This document shows, piece after piece, positions 46,882 through 55,348 of a stretch of DNA of 64,000 bases (its first letter is position 1; each line of letters begins with the position of its first letter). Under the pieces are notes generated by a model. It worked only from the letters and a program-made list of their open reading frames with translations. It had not been told where the DNA came from and did not search any database. The DNA is from Lutibacter sp. Hel_I_33_5. Lineage in GTDB: Bacteria; Bacteroidota; Bacteroidia; Flavobacteriales; Flavobacteriaceae. The position numbers and the translations under genes were made by a program. The DNA lies in contig NZ_VISM01000001.1 in NCBI RefSeq assembly GCF_007827455.1, forward strand, positions 836,001 through 900,000. Direction: 5' to 3'.

Positions 46882-47997
46882 TTAATTTTTGGCTTTAATT
46901 TCTTTAATCACTTTTTTAATTGGTTCTTTAGAAAACACAAAACCAATACTTAACACAACACCTAAAAACAACCAAATCATCACTAATAAGCTTCTTTTGG
47001 GTTCTGATTTTTTATTGGGTATTACCACAGATTTAATAATTGAAAATACTGGAGTATCTTTAGCTACTTGCAATTTCACCTGCTCCAACTGAGTAACGAT
47101 ATTTTGAAAAACAGCCGTTGCCGTTTGCAGTTCTGTTTCTAAGCGAGTTTGCTTGTTAGAAAAAGAACTTCTAGAAATATTTAGATTTCTATCTACAAAA
47201 TTAGACAACTTATCTTGTGCATTATTTAATAATTGCTTTTTTAAATTATACTGTTCTTCAAGATATTGCAAGAGTTCTTGGCTAGATTTCGTTTTCAAAG
47301 CAATGATTTGTCGTTGTAAAATTGACTCTGCATTTTTAGCTACTTGAGCAGCTATTTGTGGATTTTTACTTTTGGAAAATATCTCAATATAACCATCTTT
47401 ATCGTTTATTGATAATGTCAAAATTCCATCAATAATTTTAAAATATCCATAATCTTCCTCAGATACTGACACAATGCCATCTAGGGACTCAGTAATTAAA
47501 TTTTCTTTTTGCTCCTTAAATAAACCAATAATTTTTGAAGGCAATCCGATCGTATACTCTTTTATCGTGCTTAAAACAGATGAGGATAATTCTTTTATAA
47601 AATAATCTCTCAATGACTTTATCTCTCCTAAATTTTTTAAAGGCGCATATAATAATTCTTTCTTGAAGGTAGCACTCTCTACAATTTTACCATACAACAT
47701 CGGTGAGATTTCATTTGTCCCTTCAGTCATAGAACCTATATTAATTCCTGCTAAAGAGGCTAACCCTTTCAAACCGCTACTACCTGATGATTTCGCACTA
47801 TAATTAGGTGTAAACATAGAAGTTGCCTCGTATTGATTAGGAGTAGTTAAAGCTACCATAACGCCTATAAGTCCAAAAGTTATAATTATTTTTAAAATAA
47901 AATTTCTAGCGATCCAGACCTTAAATAACAATGCAATAATATCAATTGAATCATCTTCATTAGATGTTTTTAAAGTATTTTCTATATTTTCAGCCAT
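46882..47997 (-). CDS. Wzz-like chain-length determinant / polysaccharide co-polymerase
   Basis: The 371-residue inner-membrane protein has the Wzz layout: membrane segment 1 around residues 33-52 (FILKIIITFGLIGVMVALTT), a long periplasmic coiled-coil (about 225-310, EQYNLKKQLLNNAQDKL), and membrane segment 2 near the C-terminus preceded by IPNKKSEPKRSLLVMIWLF, the proline-rich signature. No C-terminal tyrosine kinase domain is attached. It sets modal chain length or links to export in other systems. It follows the Wza-like gene by seven bases. Confidence 0.9.
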   Translation of the reverse strand: MAENIENTLKTSNEDDSIDIIALLFKVWIARNFILKIIITFGLIGVMVALTTPNQYEATSMFTPNYSAKSSGSSGLKGLASLAGINIGSMTEGTNEISPMLYGKIVESATFKKELLYAPLKNLGEIKSLRDYFIKELSSSVLSTIKEYTIGLPSKIIGLFKEQKENLITESLDGIVSVSEEDYGYFKIIDGILTLSINDKDGYIEIFSKSKNPQIAAQVAKNAESILQRQIIALKTKSSQELLQYLEEQYNLKKQLLNNAQDKLSNFVDRNLNISRSSFSNKQTRLETELQTATAVFQNIVTQLEQVKLQVAKDTPVFSIIKSVVIPNKKSEPKRSLLVMIWLFLGVVLSIGFVFSKEPIKKVIKEIKAKN

Positions 47998-48004
47998 CTT
48001 ATAC

Positions 48005-50431
48005 TTATTTAACTAAAGTACTTATTAACACTCCTAAAGTAGCTAAACCACTTGTAATCCCTATTATTTCTTGGGTAGAAGCTCTTTTCTTTTCAATTTT
48101 TCTTGGTACAATAACAATAGACCCTGGTTCAATTTTAGGGTAATTTTTAAAAAATAAAAAAGTTTTTGTAGTATTAACTTCACCGTTAGCATAAATTACA
48201 TACGTTTTTCTTTTAATTGCATTTTCTGAAAAACCACCTGAACTTGAAATATAATCATTCAATGAAGCATTTTTATCATATCGAACAATAGCTTCTGCAA
48301 GAACTTCTCCTTTTACATGAACAGTTTGTTTTAAAGTTGGAATTATTAATTTATCTCCCTCGTTTAAAATTAAATCATACTTTGATTTTTTTCCTTTGTT
48401 TTTTAATATTTCTTCTAAACTAATACCAATATTAAATTCAAGACGATTTTCTTTCTTAATATTTAATGAGTCTTTTGAATTAACTTCATTAAATCTTTTA
48501 ATTTGATTTTCATCAACAGATTTATTTGTTTTTCTCACTAAAGTTGCACCTTTAATATATGCATGAGGTGATAAACCACCAGCTCTTAATATCAAATCAG
48601 AAATACGTTCATTTTTGTTCGTAATAGAATAGTTACCAGGATGTGTTACTTCACCTTCAATGCTAACATTTTTTTGTATTGTAAACCCTTTTTTGTAACG
48701 AATAGAAACTATATCAAAAGGTTTTAAATAAAAAACAGAGTTGTTTTTATCAATAACTAAATCATTTGAAATTGACTTATTAATACTTTTACTAATAACT
48801 TGAAATCCTCCATTTGGTGTTCTACGTGAAACATCTATAGTTTCAGGATCTGCACCTTCTTTAAACCCACCAGAGATAGCTATAAAGTCCTCTATATTCA
48901 TTTTATCAACAAAATCAATAGTTTGAGGATTATTTACTGCTCCATCTATACTTAAAGTTTTCTTAGATTCTAAACTTTCTTTATTAAAAATGATTACTCT
49001 ATCTTCTCTTTTTAAAATTACATCTGTTTGCTTATTAATTATGTCTTTAGTTGAAAAAGGAAATGTCTCTTTTTTTACATCATCAAATGTTCTATAAACC
49101 AAACCTCTTTCTAAAAACGCATTATCTTTCAATCCTCCAGCCTTCTCAATTAAAGCTCTTAATGTTAATCCTTCTGTGATTTCATAATTTCCAGGTCTAT
49201 ATATTGCGCCCTCAATACTTACTCGGTTTTCATATCGATCAATTATTTGATTGATATTTAACCTATCTCCATCTTTTAATAAAAAATCGGTATTGTTTTT
49301 TAAATCAATTTCATTTACTTTTTTCTGTCCGTTATAAACTCTTTCAACTAATAATCTTTCCTTATAAGCTTGAGATGTAAAACCTCCAAAAAATCTTATT
49401 AAATCTCCAATAGACTCTCCCTTCTTTAACTCATAAAATCCTGGGCGTTTGACTTCACCATCAACTCGAACTTTACTTATATAAGGCTGAACAATTATAA
49501 CATCTTGGTCTCTTAGAAAAACATTCCCTTCTTCAGAACCATTAATTAAATATTTATAAATATCGAATTCTTTAAATAAGTCTCCATTTCTAACTATTTT
49601 TATAGTTCTAAACGTACCATTTAATGTTGGTCCTCCAGAAGCATACAAGGCATTTAATACTGTAGAAAGTGAACTTAAAGAATATGTTCCTGGGACACTT
49701 ACTTCTCCTATAATATTTACCTGAACAGTTCTAGCACTTGTTAATGCAATTTCAGCATATACTTTATTATAACTAGAATTTGAAGCACCTATACCACTAT
49801 AAATTCTTTTCAAATAAGATTTTATTTTTGATTTTGCTTTTTTAATCGTCAAGCCACTAACATAAATGGGGCCTATATTTTTAATTCGTATGGAACCTGC
49901 TTTATCGATAGTTAAATTATAATTATTTTCTGCAGCCCCCCAAACATCAATCAATATTTCATCTCCAGGTCCTAGTTGATAATTGTCTGGCGTTGCTAAA
50001 TTTAAGTTAGGAGTGAATGAAATTTTTGGATTTTTAAAAAAATCATATCCAAACAACAAATTATTTTCTGCAACTTTTTTCTCGCCTCCTTCTAATCCAA
50101 ATTTCTCTAAAGTATTAATAGTATTTGATGATTCATTTGAACCTTTATTCTCATTTTCAGAATTTGAGTACTTTAATTCTTGAATCCTTCTTTTTAATTT
50201 ACTTATTTGATTACTTGGCATTCCTTTTGAAGAAAGAATCATTTCGAGTTGAGGAATTGAATACCCTTCTTCTTTCGCTTTTGACCAATATGATAAAACT
50301 TGATTATCTGAAAGATCATCAATATTTATTGTAGATAAATTTTTATCTACTCCAATTTGAGCAGATATATTCTGAAAACTAAAAACAAATAAAACTAATG
50401 CAAATCCAATTAAAAATCTTCTCATTTTCAT
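48005..50431 (-). CDS. Wza-like polysaccharide export protein with multiple SLBB domains
   Basis: The 808-residue protein has a signal peptide (RRFLIGFALVLFVFSFQNISAQ) and then an N-terminal helical stretch. The export domain starts at NYQLGPGDEILIDVWGAAE (about residue 155). At least five SLBB/soluble-ligand-binding repeats follow, each of the form V-x-G-E-V-x-x-P-G-x-Y (VNIIGEVSVPGTYSLSS, VRVDGEVKRPGFYELKK, VSIEGAIYRPGNYEI, VSIEGEVTHPGNYSIT, VHVKGEVLAEAIVRY). A C-terminal membrane segment (GITSGLATLGVLISTLV) suits outer-membrane pore formation. No lipobox Cys is seen, unlike E. coli Wza. I use the ATG at 50431. Confidence 0.9.
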   Translation of the reverse strand: MKMRRFLIGFALVLFVFSFQNISAQIGVDKNLSTINIDDLSDNQVLSYWSKAKEEGYSIPQLEMILSSKGMPSNQISKLKRRIQELKYSNSENENKGSNESSNTINTLEKFGLEGGEKKVAENNLLFGYDFFKNPKISFTPNLNLATPDNYQLGPGDEILIDVWGAAENNYNLTIDKAGSIRIKNIGPIYVSGLTIKKAKSKIKSYLKRIYSGIGASNSSYNKVYAEIALTSARTVQVNIIGEVSVPGTYSLSSLSTVLNALYASGGPTLNGTFRTIKIVRNGDLFKEFDIYKYLINGSEEGNVFLRDQDVIIVQPYISKVRVDGEVKRPGFYELKKGESIGDLIRFFGGFTSQAYKERLLVERVYNGQKKVNEIDLKNNTDFLLKDGDRLNINQIIDRYENRVSIEGAIYRPGNYEITEGLTLRALIEKAGGLKDNAFLERGLVYRTFDDVKKETFPFSTKDIINKQTDVILKREDRVIIFNKESLESKKTLSIDGAVNNPQTIDFVDKMNIEDFIAISGGFKEGADPETIDVSRRTPNGGFQVISKSINKSISNDLVIDKNNSVFYLKPFDIVSIRYKKGFTIQKNVSIEGEVTHPGNYSITNKNERISDLILRAGGLSPHAYIKGATLVRKTNKSVDENQIKRFNEVNSKDSLNIKKENRLEFNIGISLEEILKNKGKKSKYDLILNEGDKLIIPTLKQTVHVKGEVLAEAIVRYDKNASLNDYISSSGGFSENAIKRKTYVIYANGEVNTTKTFLFFKNYPKIEPGSIVIVPRKIEKKRASTQEIIGITSGLATLGVLISTLVK

Positions 50432-50513
50432 TTCAACAATCATATTTAAAACACTTTTTTTAGTTAAATTATTCTGACTTAAAATTCAAAATAACAATCT
50501 TAATTTTGAGCGT

Positions 50514-50521
50514 CAAATATA
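50514..50521 (-). promoter_or_regulatory. Possible -7 promoter element upstream of the export gene
   Basis: TATATTTG on the minus strand fits TAnnTTTG and lies 83 bases before the ATG at 50431. A TTG at the -33 distance is lacking; the sequence there is GGTTTT. The gap (50432-50656) is one of the few in the locus large enough for a promoter and leader. Confidence 0.35.
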
Positions 50522-50656
50522 ATATTATTTTTTATTAAAACCTGTAATATTTTAAAAACTAAAAAATGTGACATCTCCAATAAAAACAAAGGATATTTTA
50601 ACAAAACATCCATTATCAAAATCATGTGTTATTTTTTTTATATTAAGCTTAAAACA

Positions 50657-51604
50657 TCACTTATATTTTTCATTTAAAAAAACATGTTTTTCTCCTTGTG
50701 AAGTAACTTTACACGCTCTAATATCATGAACGGTTTGAATAGATGATTTAGCATCAATTAAACCAAATCCATTTCCTTTTAATATTCCCTTATAACTCTC
50801 AGTATGCAACTCTGTAAAGCCACCACTAAACTCTATTTCTTCATTATCTACAGAGATAGAACGAAATGTCCTCTGTCCTTTAACCTTAATTTCATTCGGA
50901 AGAGAATTTTCATCTATCGATAAAAACCATCGCACCCTAGCATTCTCAAACTCTAAATATCCTGCGGATTTGTCTTTTTCTCTTAAATGAACATAATTCT
51001 CTTGAACATCACCAAAAATCCAACCTAACATATCATAAAAATGAACTCCAATATTCGTAGCAATCCCACCAGATTTACTCTCTTCTCCTTTCCATGAATT
51101 ATGATACCAATTACCTCTAGAGGTTATATAAGTTAAATCAATATCATATTTACCTTTCTTATTTTCTGTGTCAACTTTATTTTTTAAGGCAATAATACTT
51201 GGATGCAAACGTAGTTGAAGAATTGTGTTTATCTTATTTCCAGATTCCTTTTCAATATCCTGTAAAGCATCAACATTCCATGGATTTAACACTAATGGTT
51301 TTTCACAAATAGCATCAGCTCCTCTTCGTAAAGCCATTCTTATATGAGAATCATGTAAATAATTCGGAGTACAAATACTCACATAATCTAATTGAATATT
51401 TTGTTGCCTTTTTAACTTTTCAATGTGACGATCAAAACGTTCAAATTCCACAAAAAAATCAGCATTAGGAAAATAACTATCCATTACACCAACACTATCA
51501 AATTTATCTAGCGCAGCAATAAGTTTATTGTTAGTGTCTTTAATTGCTCGTAAATGCCTAGGAGCAATATATCCTGCAACACCAAGTAATGCGAAATTTT
51601 TCAT
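50657..51604 (-). CDS. wbpB: WbpB/WlbA-like UDP-N-acetyl-2-amino-2-deoxyglucuronate 3-dehydrogenase
   Basis: This 315-residue Gfo/Idh/MocA oxidoreductase closely follows the WbpB/WlbA pattern: FALLGVAGYIAPRHLRAI, FPNADFFVEFERFDRHIEKL, and the catalytic CEKPLVLNPW. WlbA oxidises the 3-OH of UDP-GlcNAc uronic acid, the step before 3-amination to the di-amino uronic acid (ManNAc3NAcA pathway). Its place after the epimerase and 6-dehydrogenase is consistent. The aminotransferase and acetyltransferase that would follow are not adjacent; the DegT gene at the far end of the locus could provide the first. Confidence 0.87.
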   Translation of the reverse strand: MKNFALLGVAGYIAPRHLRAIKDTNNKLIAALDKFDSVGVMDSYFPNADFFVEFERFDRHIEKLKRQQNIQLDYVSICTPNYLHDSHIRMALRRGADAICEKPLVLNPWNVDALQDIEKESGNKINTILQLRLHPSIIALKNKVDTENKKGKYDIDLTYITSRGNWYHNSWKGEESKSGGIATNIGVHFYDMLGWIFGDVQENYVHLREKDKSAGYLEFENARVRWFLSIDENSLPNEIKVKGQRTFRSISVDNEEIEFSGGFTELHTESYKGILKGNGFGLIDAKSSIQTVHDIRACKVTSQGEKHVFLNEKYK

Positions 51605-52893
51605 TATAAACTTTTATCTTTAATATTCTCAGACAAAATATTTTTAACATCATACACTATAGCTTTTTCTTTTTTTAATAAAGAAAAATCTATTTCTTTA
51701 AACTCATCATGTGCTACCGTTAAAACCACAGCATCAAATTTACGATTTGGTAAATCTTTTGTTGACCTAATATTATATTCGTTCTTAACTTCATCTATAT
51801 CTGCCCAAGGATCCAACACTGTTGTTTTCACACCATAATCTTCTAAAGAAGAAACGACATCTACCGCCTTTGTATTTCTAATATCAGGGCAATTTTCTTT
51901 AAATGTAATACCTAAGACTAGTACTTCAGCATTATTGATATGAATATTACTTTTTATCATTAATTTAATCAATTCAGAAGCAACATAATTACCCATACTG
52001 TCATTTATTCTTCTTCCTGCTAAAATAATTTCTGGATGATATCCATATTCTTGTGCTTTTTGTGCTAAATAGTAAGGGTCTACACCAATACAATGCCCTC
52101 CAACTAAACCAGGTTTAAAGCGGAGAAAGTTCCATTTTGTTCCCGCGGCGTCTAATACATCTTGTGTATTAATATTCATTAAGTTGAATATTTTTGACAA
52201 CTCATTTACAAAAGCTATATTTATATCTCTTTGAGAATTCTCAATTACTTTAGCTGCTTCAGCTACTTTTATTGTAGGAGCTAAATGTGTACCAGCAATA
52301 ATTACTGATTTATATAAATCGTCAATTTTTTTTCCAATTTCTGGTGTAGAACCAGAAGTCACTTTTAATATTTTGTCAACCGTATGCTCTTTATCTCCTG
52401 GGTTAATTCTTTCAGGAGAATACCCTGCATAAAAATCGGTATTAAATTTTAATCCTGAAACTCTTTCTAAAACAGGAATACAATCCTCCTCTGTTGCTCC
52501 CGGATAAACAGTAGATTCATATATAACTACATCGCCTTTCTTAAGGACATCCCCTACAGTCTCACTTGCTTTAATTAGTGGAGTTAAAATTGGCCTATTA
52601 TTTTTATCAACTGGAGTTGGTACGGTTACAATATAATAGTTACAGTTTTTTAAATCCTCGACTGAAGTAGAGCAAAACAAACCATTTTTAGTAGAATTTT
52701 CATCATTTAAAACAGATTGTAAAACTTTAACTGAAACTTCTAAAGTATTATCAATTCCTGTCATTAATTCTGAAACTCTTTCTTTATTGATATCAAAACC
52801 AATAACAGAATATTTTGTAGCAAAAAGCCTAGCAAGTGGTAACCCCACATACCCTAAACCTATAATTCCTATTTTTATACTCTTACTATTCAT
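51604..52893 (-). CDS. UDP-N-acetylhexosamine 6-dehydrogenase (TviB/WbpO-like)
   Basis: The 429-residue NAD-dependent dehydrogenase oxidises C6 of UDP-GlcNAc or UDP-GalNAc to the uronic acid. It has IGIIGLGYVGLPLARLFA, IYESTVYPGATEEDCIPVLE (typical of the TviB/WbpO group), the catalytic Cys in GGHCIGVDPYYLA, and LGITFKENCPDIRNT. The stop overlaps the start of the WbpB-like gene by one base. With the 4-epimerase upstream the likely product is UDP-GalNAcA, but UDP-GlcNAcA is the substrate that WbpB would need. Confidence 0.93.
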   Translation of the reverse strand: MNSKSIKIGIIGLGYVGLPLARLFATKYSVIGFDINKERVSELMTGIDNTLEVSVKVLQSVLNDENSTKNGLFCSTSVEDLKNCNYYIVTVPTPVDKNNRPILTPLIKASETVGDVLKKGDVVIYESTVYPGATEEDCIPVLERVSGLKFNTDFYAGYSPERINPGDKEHTVDKILKVTSGSTPEIGKKIDDLYKSVIIAGTHLAPTIKVAEAAKVIENSQRDINIAFVNELSKIFNLMNINTQDVLDAAGTKWNFLRFKPGLVGGHCIGVDPYYLAQKAQEYGYHPEIILAGRRINDSMGNYVASELIKLMIKSNIHINNAEVLVLGITFKENCPDIRNTKAVDVVSSLEDYGVKTTVLDPWADIDEVKNEYNIRSTKDLPNRKFDAVVLTVAHDEFKEIDFSLLKKEKAIVYDVKNILSENIKDKSL

Positions 52894-52894
52894 T

Positions 52895-53878
52895 TTATAA
52901 ATTTTCCCAATACCATTTTACCGCTTCTTTAAGTCCTTTCTGTAAAGAAAACTGAGGATTATAATTCAACAGCTCTTTTGCCTTCTCTATACTAGCATGA
53001 GAATGTGGAATATCACCTATTCTATTTTCTCCATGATTAACTTCTATTCCTTTTATTTTTGAATCAAATTCAGACAAATATTCTTTTAAATATTTAACCA
53101 AATCATTTAGCGTATTTCTATCTCCAAAAGCAACATTGTAAATATTGTTAATCGCTTTTTTATTTTCAGAGATTAAACTCAACAAATTAGCTTGAATAAC
53201 ATTATCTACATACGTGAAATCACGCGAATAATTACCATCCCCATTTATAGTAGGAGACTCACCATTCATAAATTGACCTACAAATTTTGGAATTACAGCT
53301 GCATAGGCTCCCTTAGGATCTTGTCTCCTTCCAAATACATTGAAATATCGAAGACCAATAGTTTCTAATCCATATGTTTTAAAAAACACATCTGCATATA
53401 ATTCATTCACATATTTGGTAACTGCATATGGTGAAAGCGGTTTTCCTATTTTATCTTCAATTTTCGGTAAAGATTTTGAATCTCCATAGGTAGAAGAACT
53501 AGCTGCATAGACAAACCTTTTAACTTTAGCATCTCTAGAAGCTATCAGCATATTTAAAAAACCAGAAACATTTACCTCATTTGTTGTTAAAGGATCTTTT
53601 ATCGAACGTGGAACTGAACCTAAAGCAGCTTGATGCAACACAAAATCAACTCCATCAACAGATTTCTTACAATCATTAATATTCCTAATATCACCTTCTA
53701 TTAAGGTGAAATTTTCATGATTTATAAACGATGAGATGTTTTCTTTTTTTCCTGTAGAAAAGTTATCTAGACAAACAACTTTATTCTCCATATCAAGTAA
53801 AGTTTCACATAAATTAGAGCCAATAAATCCAGCTCCTCCTGTTACAACTATTCTCTTACCCGATAAATTAACTTTCAT
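52895..53878 (-). CDS. UDP-N-acetylglucosamine 4-epimerase (WbpP/TviC-like)
   Basis: This 327-residue SDR enzyme interconverts UDP-GlcNAc and UDP-GalNAc. NAD motif: VVTGGAGFIGSNLCETLL; catalytic region YAASSSTYGDSKSLPK and PYAVTKYVNELYA with the Tyr-Lys pair; RYFNVFGRRQDPKGAYAAVIP is typical of the WbpP group. I chose the ATG at 53878 (MKVNLSG); the 17-residue extension upstream has no fold character. It is the first gene of the polysaccharide locus in transcription order, 110 bases from tRNA-Val. No convincing promoter is seen directly ahead. Confidence 0.92.
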   Translation of the reverse strand: MKVNLSGKRIVVTGGAGFIGSNLCETLLDMENKVVCLDNFSTGKKENISSFINHENFTLIEGDIRNINDCKKSVDGVDFVLHQAALGSVPRSIKDPLTTNEVNVSGFLNMLIASRDAKVKRFVYAASSSTYGDSKSLPKIEDKIGKPLSPYAVTKYVNELYADVFFKTYGLETIGLRYFNVFGRRQDPKGAYAAVIPKFVGQFMNGESPTINGDGNYSRDFTYVDNVIQANLLSLISENKKAINNIYNVAFGDRNTLNDLVKYLKEYLSEFDSKIKGIEVNHGENRIGDIPHSHASIEKAKELLNYNPQFSLQKGLKEAVKWYWENL

Positions 53879-53950
53879 TAATGGAGGATTTTTCTTTCCG
53901 TATTGCGAAAATACAAAAAAGTTTATCAAAAAAAATAATATAAAACCTAA

Positions 53951-53988
53951 TAAAAAGCAAAAACTCCATCATAAAATGATGGAGTTTT
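53951..53988 (-). terminator. Intrinsic terminator after tRNA-Val
   Basis: On the minus strand a 12-base perfect stem (AAAACTCCATCA with TGATGGAGTTTT, arms at 53977-53988 and 53960-53971) closes a 5-base loop and is followed by a T-rich run. It begins four bases after the tRNA 3' end. Confidence 0.88.
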
Positions 53989-53991
53989 GAG

Positions 53992-54066
53992 TGGGCAATG
54001 AGGGATTCGAACCCCCGACCCCTTGGGTGTAAACCAAGTGCTCTGAACCAACTGAGCTAATTGCCC
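53992..54066 (-). tRNA. tRNA-Val (anticodon TAC)
   Basis: A 75-base cloverleaf on the minus strand. The acceptor arm GGGCAAT pairs with ATTGCCC and is followed by discriminator A. The D arm holds AGCTCAGTTGGTTCAGAGC, the anticodon arm CTTGG-TTTACAC-CCAAG gives anticodon TAC (valine), and the T arm contains GGTTCGAATCC. CCA is not encoded. It has its own promoter and terminator. Confidence 0.97.
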
Positions 54067-54076
54067 TAAGCGGATG

Positions 54077-54106
54077 CAAATATAAAATGGTTTTTATCAT
54101 TAGCAA
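54077..54106 (-). promoter_or_regulatory. Promoter for tRNA-Val
   Basis: The minus strand carries TTG (54106-54104), a 19-base spacer, and TATATTTG (54084-54077), a full match to the Bacteroidota promoter consensus. Transcription should start within a few bases of the tRNA 5' end at 54066. Confidence 0.8.
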
Positions 54107-54125
54107 AGAAAAAAATCACTTTATT

Positions 54126-55334
54126 TTAAATTACTTCAGCAACCACAAAAGTACTTCCTCCGATATAAATTATATCTTGTTGATTAGCATTCAATAAAGC
54201 CTTTTTATATGCTTTTTTTACTGAAGAATATTTTTTTCCTTTTAAATTATAAAACGCCCCTTTTTCTTTAAGTAATACTTCTGACATACCTCTTGGAATC
54301 TTTGGCTTACAATAATAATAATCTGCATCTTTTGGAAATAAAGTCAAAATACTTTCTAAATCTTTATCTGAAACAACCCCTAAAACTATATGCAGTTTTA
54401 CGTGTTTTTCTTTTTTCAATTGATTTAAAACAATATTCAAGCCTTCTTTATTATGAGCTGTATCACAAATCACTTTAGGCTTTTCTTGTAAAACTTGCCA
54501 CCTCCCTTTTAAGTTGGTGTTTTTAACAACATTTAGTAAACCTTTTTTTATATCATCTTGAGAAACCTCAAACCCTTTTAATTGTTTAATTGCAGAAACT
54601 ACTGTTTTTGAATTCGCTTTTTGATAATCACCTAATAAATCAGTTTCATAAACATGCTTTATATCGGAAGCAAAAACAAGTTCTGATTTTTTCTTTTCTG
54701 CTTTTTTTAGAAAAACGGCTTTAACTTCATCTTGTTTTTCTCCAATTACAACAGGAATATTATCTTTTATAATTCCAGCTTTTTCATAGGCAATTTCAGG
54801 CAAAGTATCACCTAACATATGCGTATGATCTAAACCGATATTTGTTATCACAGAAACTTCAGGTGTAATAATATTTGTAGAATCTAACCTTCCTCCTAAA
54901 CCGACTTCAATAATTGCGATATCAACCTTTTCTTTTTCAAAAAAATCAAAAGCCATTCCAACCGTCATTTCAAAAAAAGACAATTGCTGTTTTTCTAAGA
55001 AAGTTTTGTGTTTTGTAATAAAAGACGAAACTTTTCTTTTAGAAATTTCTTTTCCGTTAATTCTAATTCGTTCTGTAAAATTTTTAAGATGAGGTGACGT
55101 GTATAATCCTACATTATAGCCTGCTTCTTGCAAAATTGAAGCTATCATATGACTCGTAGACCCTTTTCCATTTGTCCCGCCAACATGTATTGTTTTGAAT
55201 TTTCTTTCTGGAAAACCTAACTCTTTAGAAAAAGCGATACTATTAGTTAAATCTTTTTTAAATGCCGATTTACCTTCTCTCTGATACATTGGCAATTGAG
55301 AAAACATCCAATCTAGCGTTTCTTTATAAATCAT
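54126..55334 (-). CDS. folC: Folylpolyglutamate synthase / dihydrofolate synthase
   Basis: FolC adds glutamate to dihydropteroate and to folates. The 402-residue Mur-ligase-like enzyme has the P-loop HVGGTNGKGSTSHMIAS, the folate/Mg block FFEMTVGMAFDFF and VGLGGRLDSTNII, TNIGLDHTHMLGDTLPEIA with the carbamylated-Lys region YEKAGIIK, and the C-terminal CDTAHNKEGLNIVL. Length is normal. It lies upstream of tRNA-Val and 14 bases after ugd in transcription order. Confidence 0.96.
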   Translation of the reverse strand: MIYKETLDWMFSQLPMYQREGKSAFKKDLTNSIAFSKELGFPERKFKTIHVGGTNGKGSTSHMIASILQEAGYNVGLYTSPHLKNFTERIRINGKEISKRKVSSFITKHKTFLEKQQLSFFEMTVGMAFDFFEKEKVDIAIIEVGLGGRLDSTNIITPEVSVITNIGLDHTHMLGDTLPEIAYEKAGIIKDNIPVVIGEKQDEVKAVFLKKAEKKKSELVFASDIKHVYETDLLGDYQKANSKTVVSAIKQLKGFEVSQDDIKKGLLNVVKNTNLKGRWQVLQEKPKVICDTAHNKEGLNIVLNQLKKEKHVKLHIVLGVVSDKDLESILTLFPKDADYYYCKPKIPRGMSEVLLKEKGAFYNLKGKKYSSVKKAYKKALLNANQQDIIYIGGSTFVVAEVI

Positions 55335-55348
55335 AACGCAAAAGTAAA

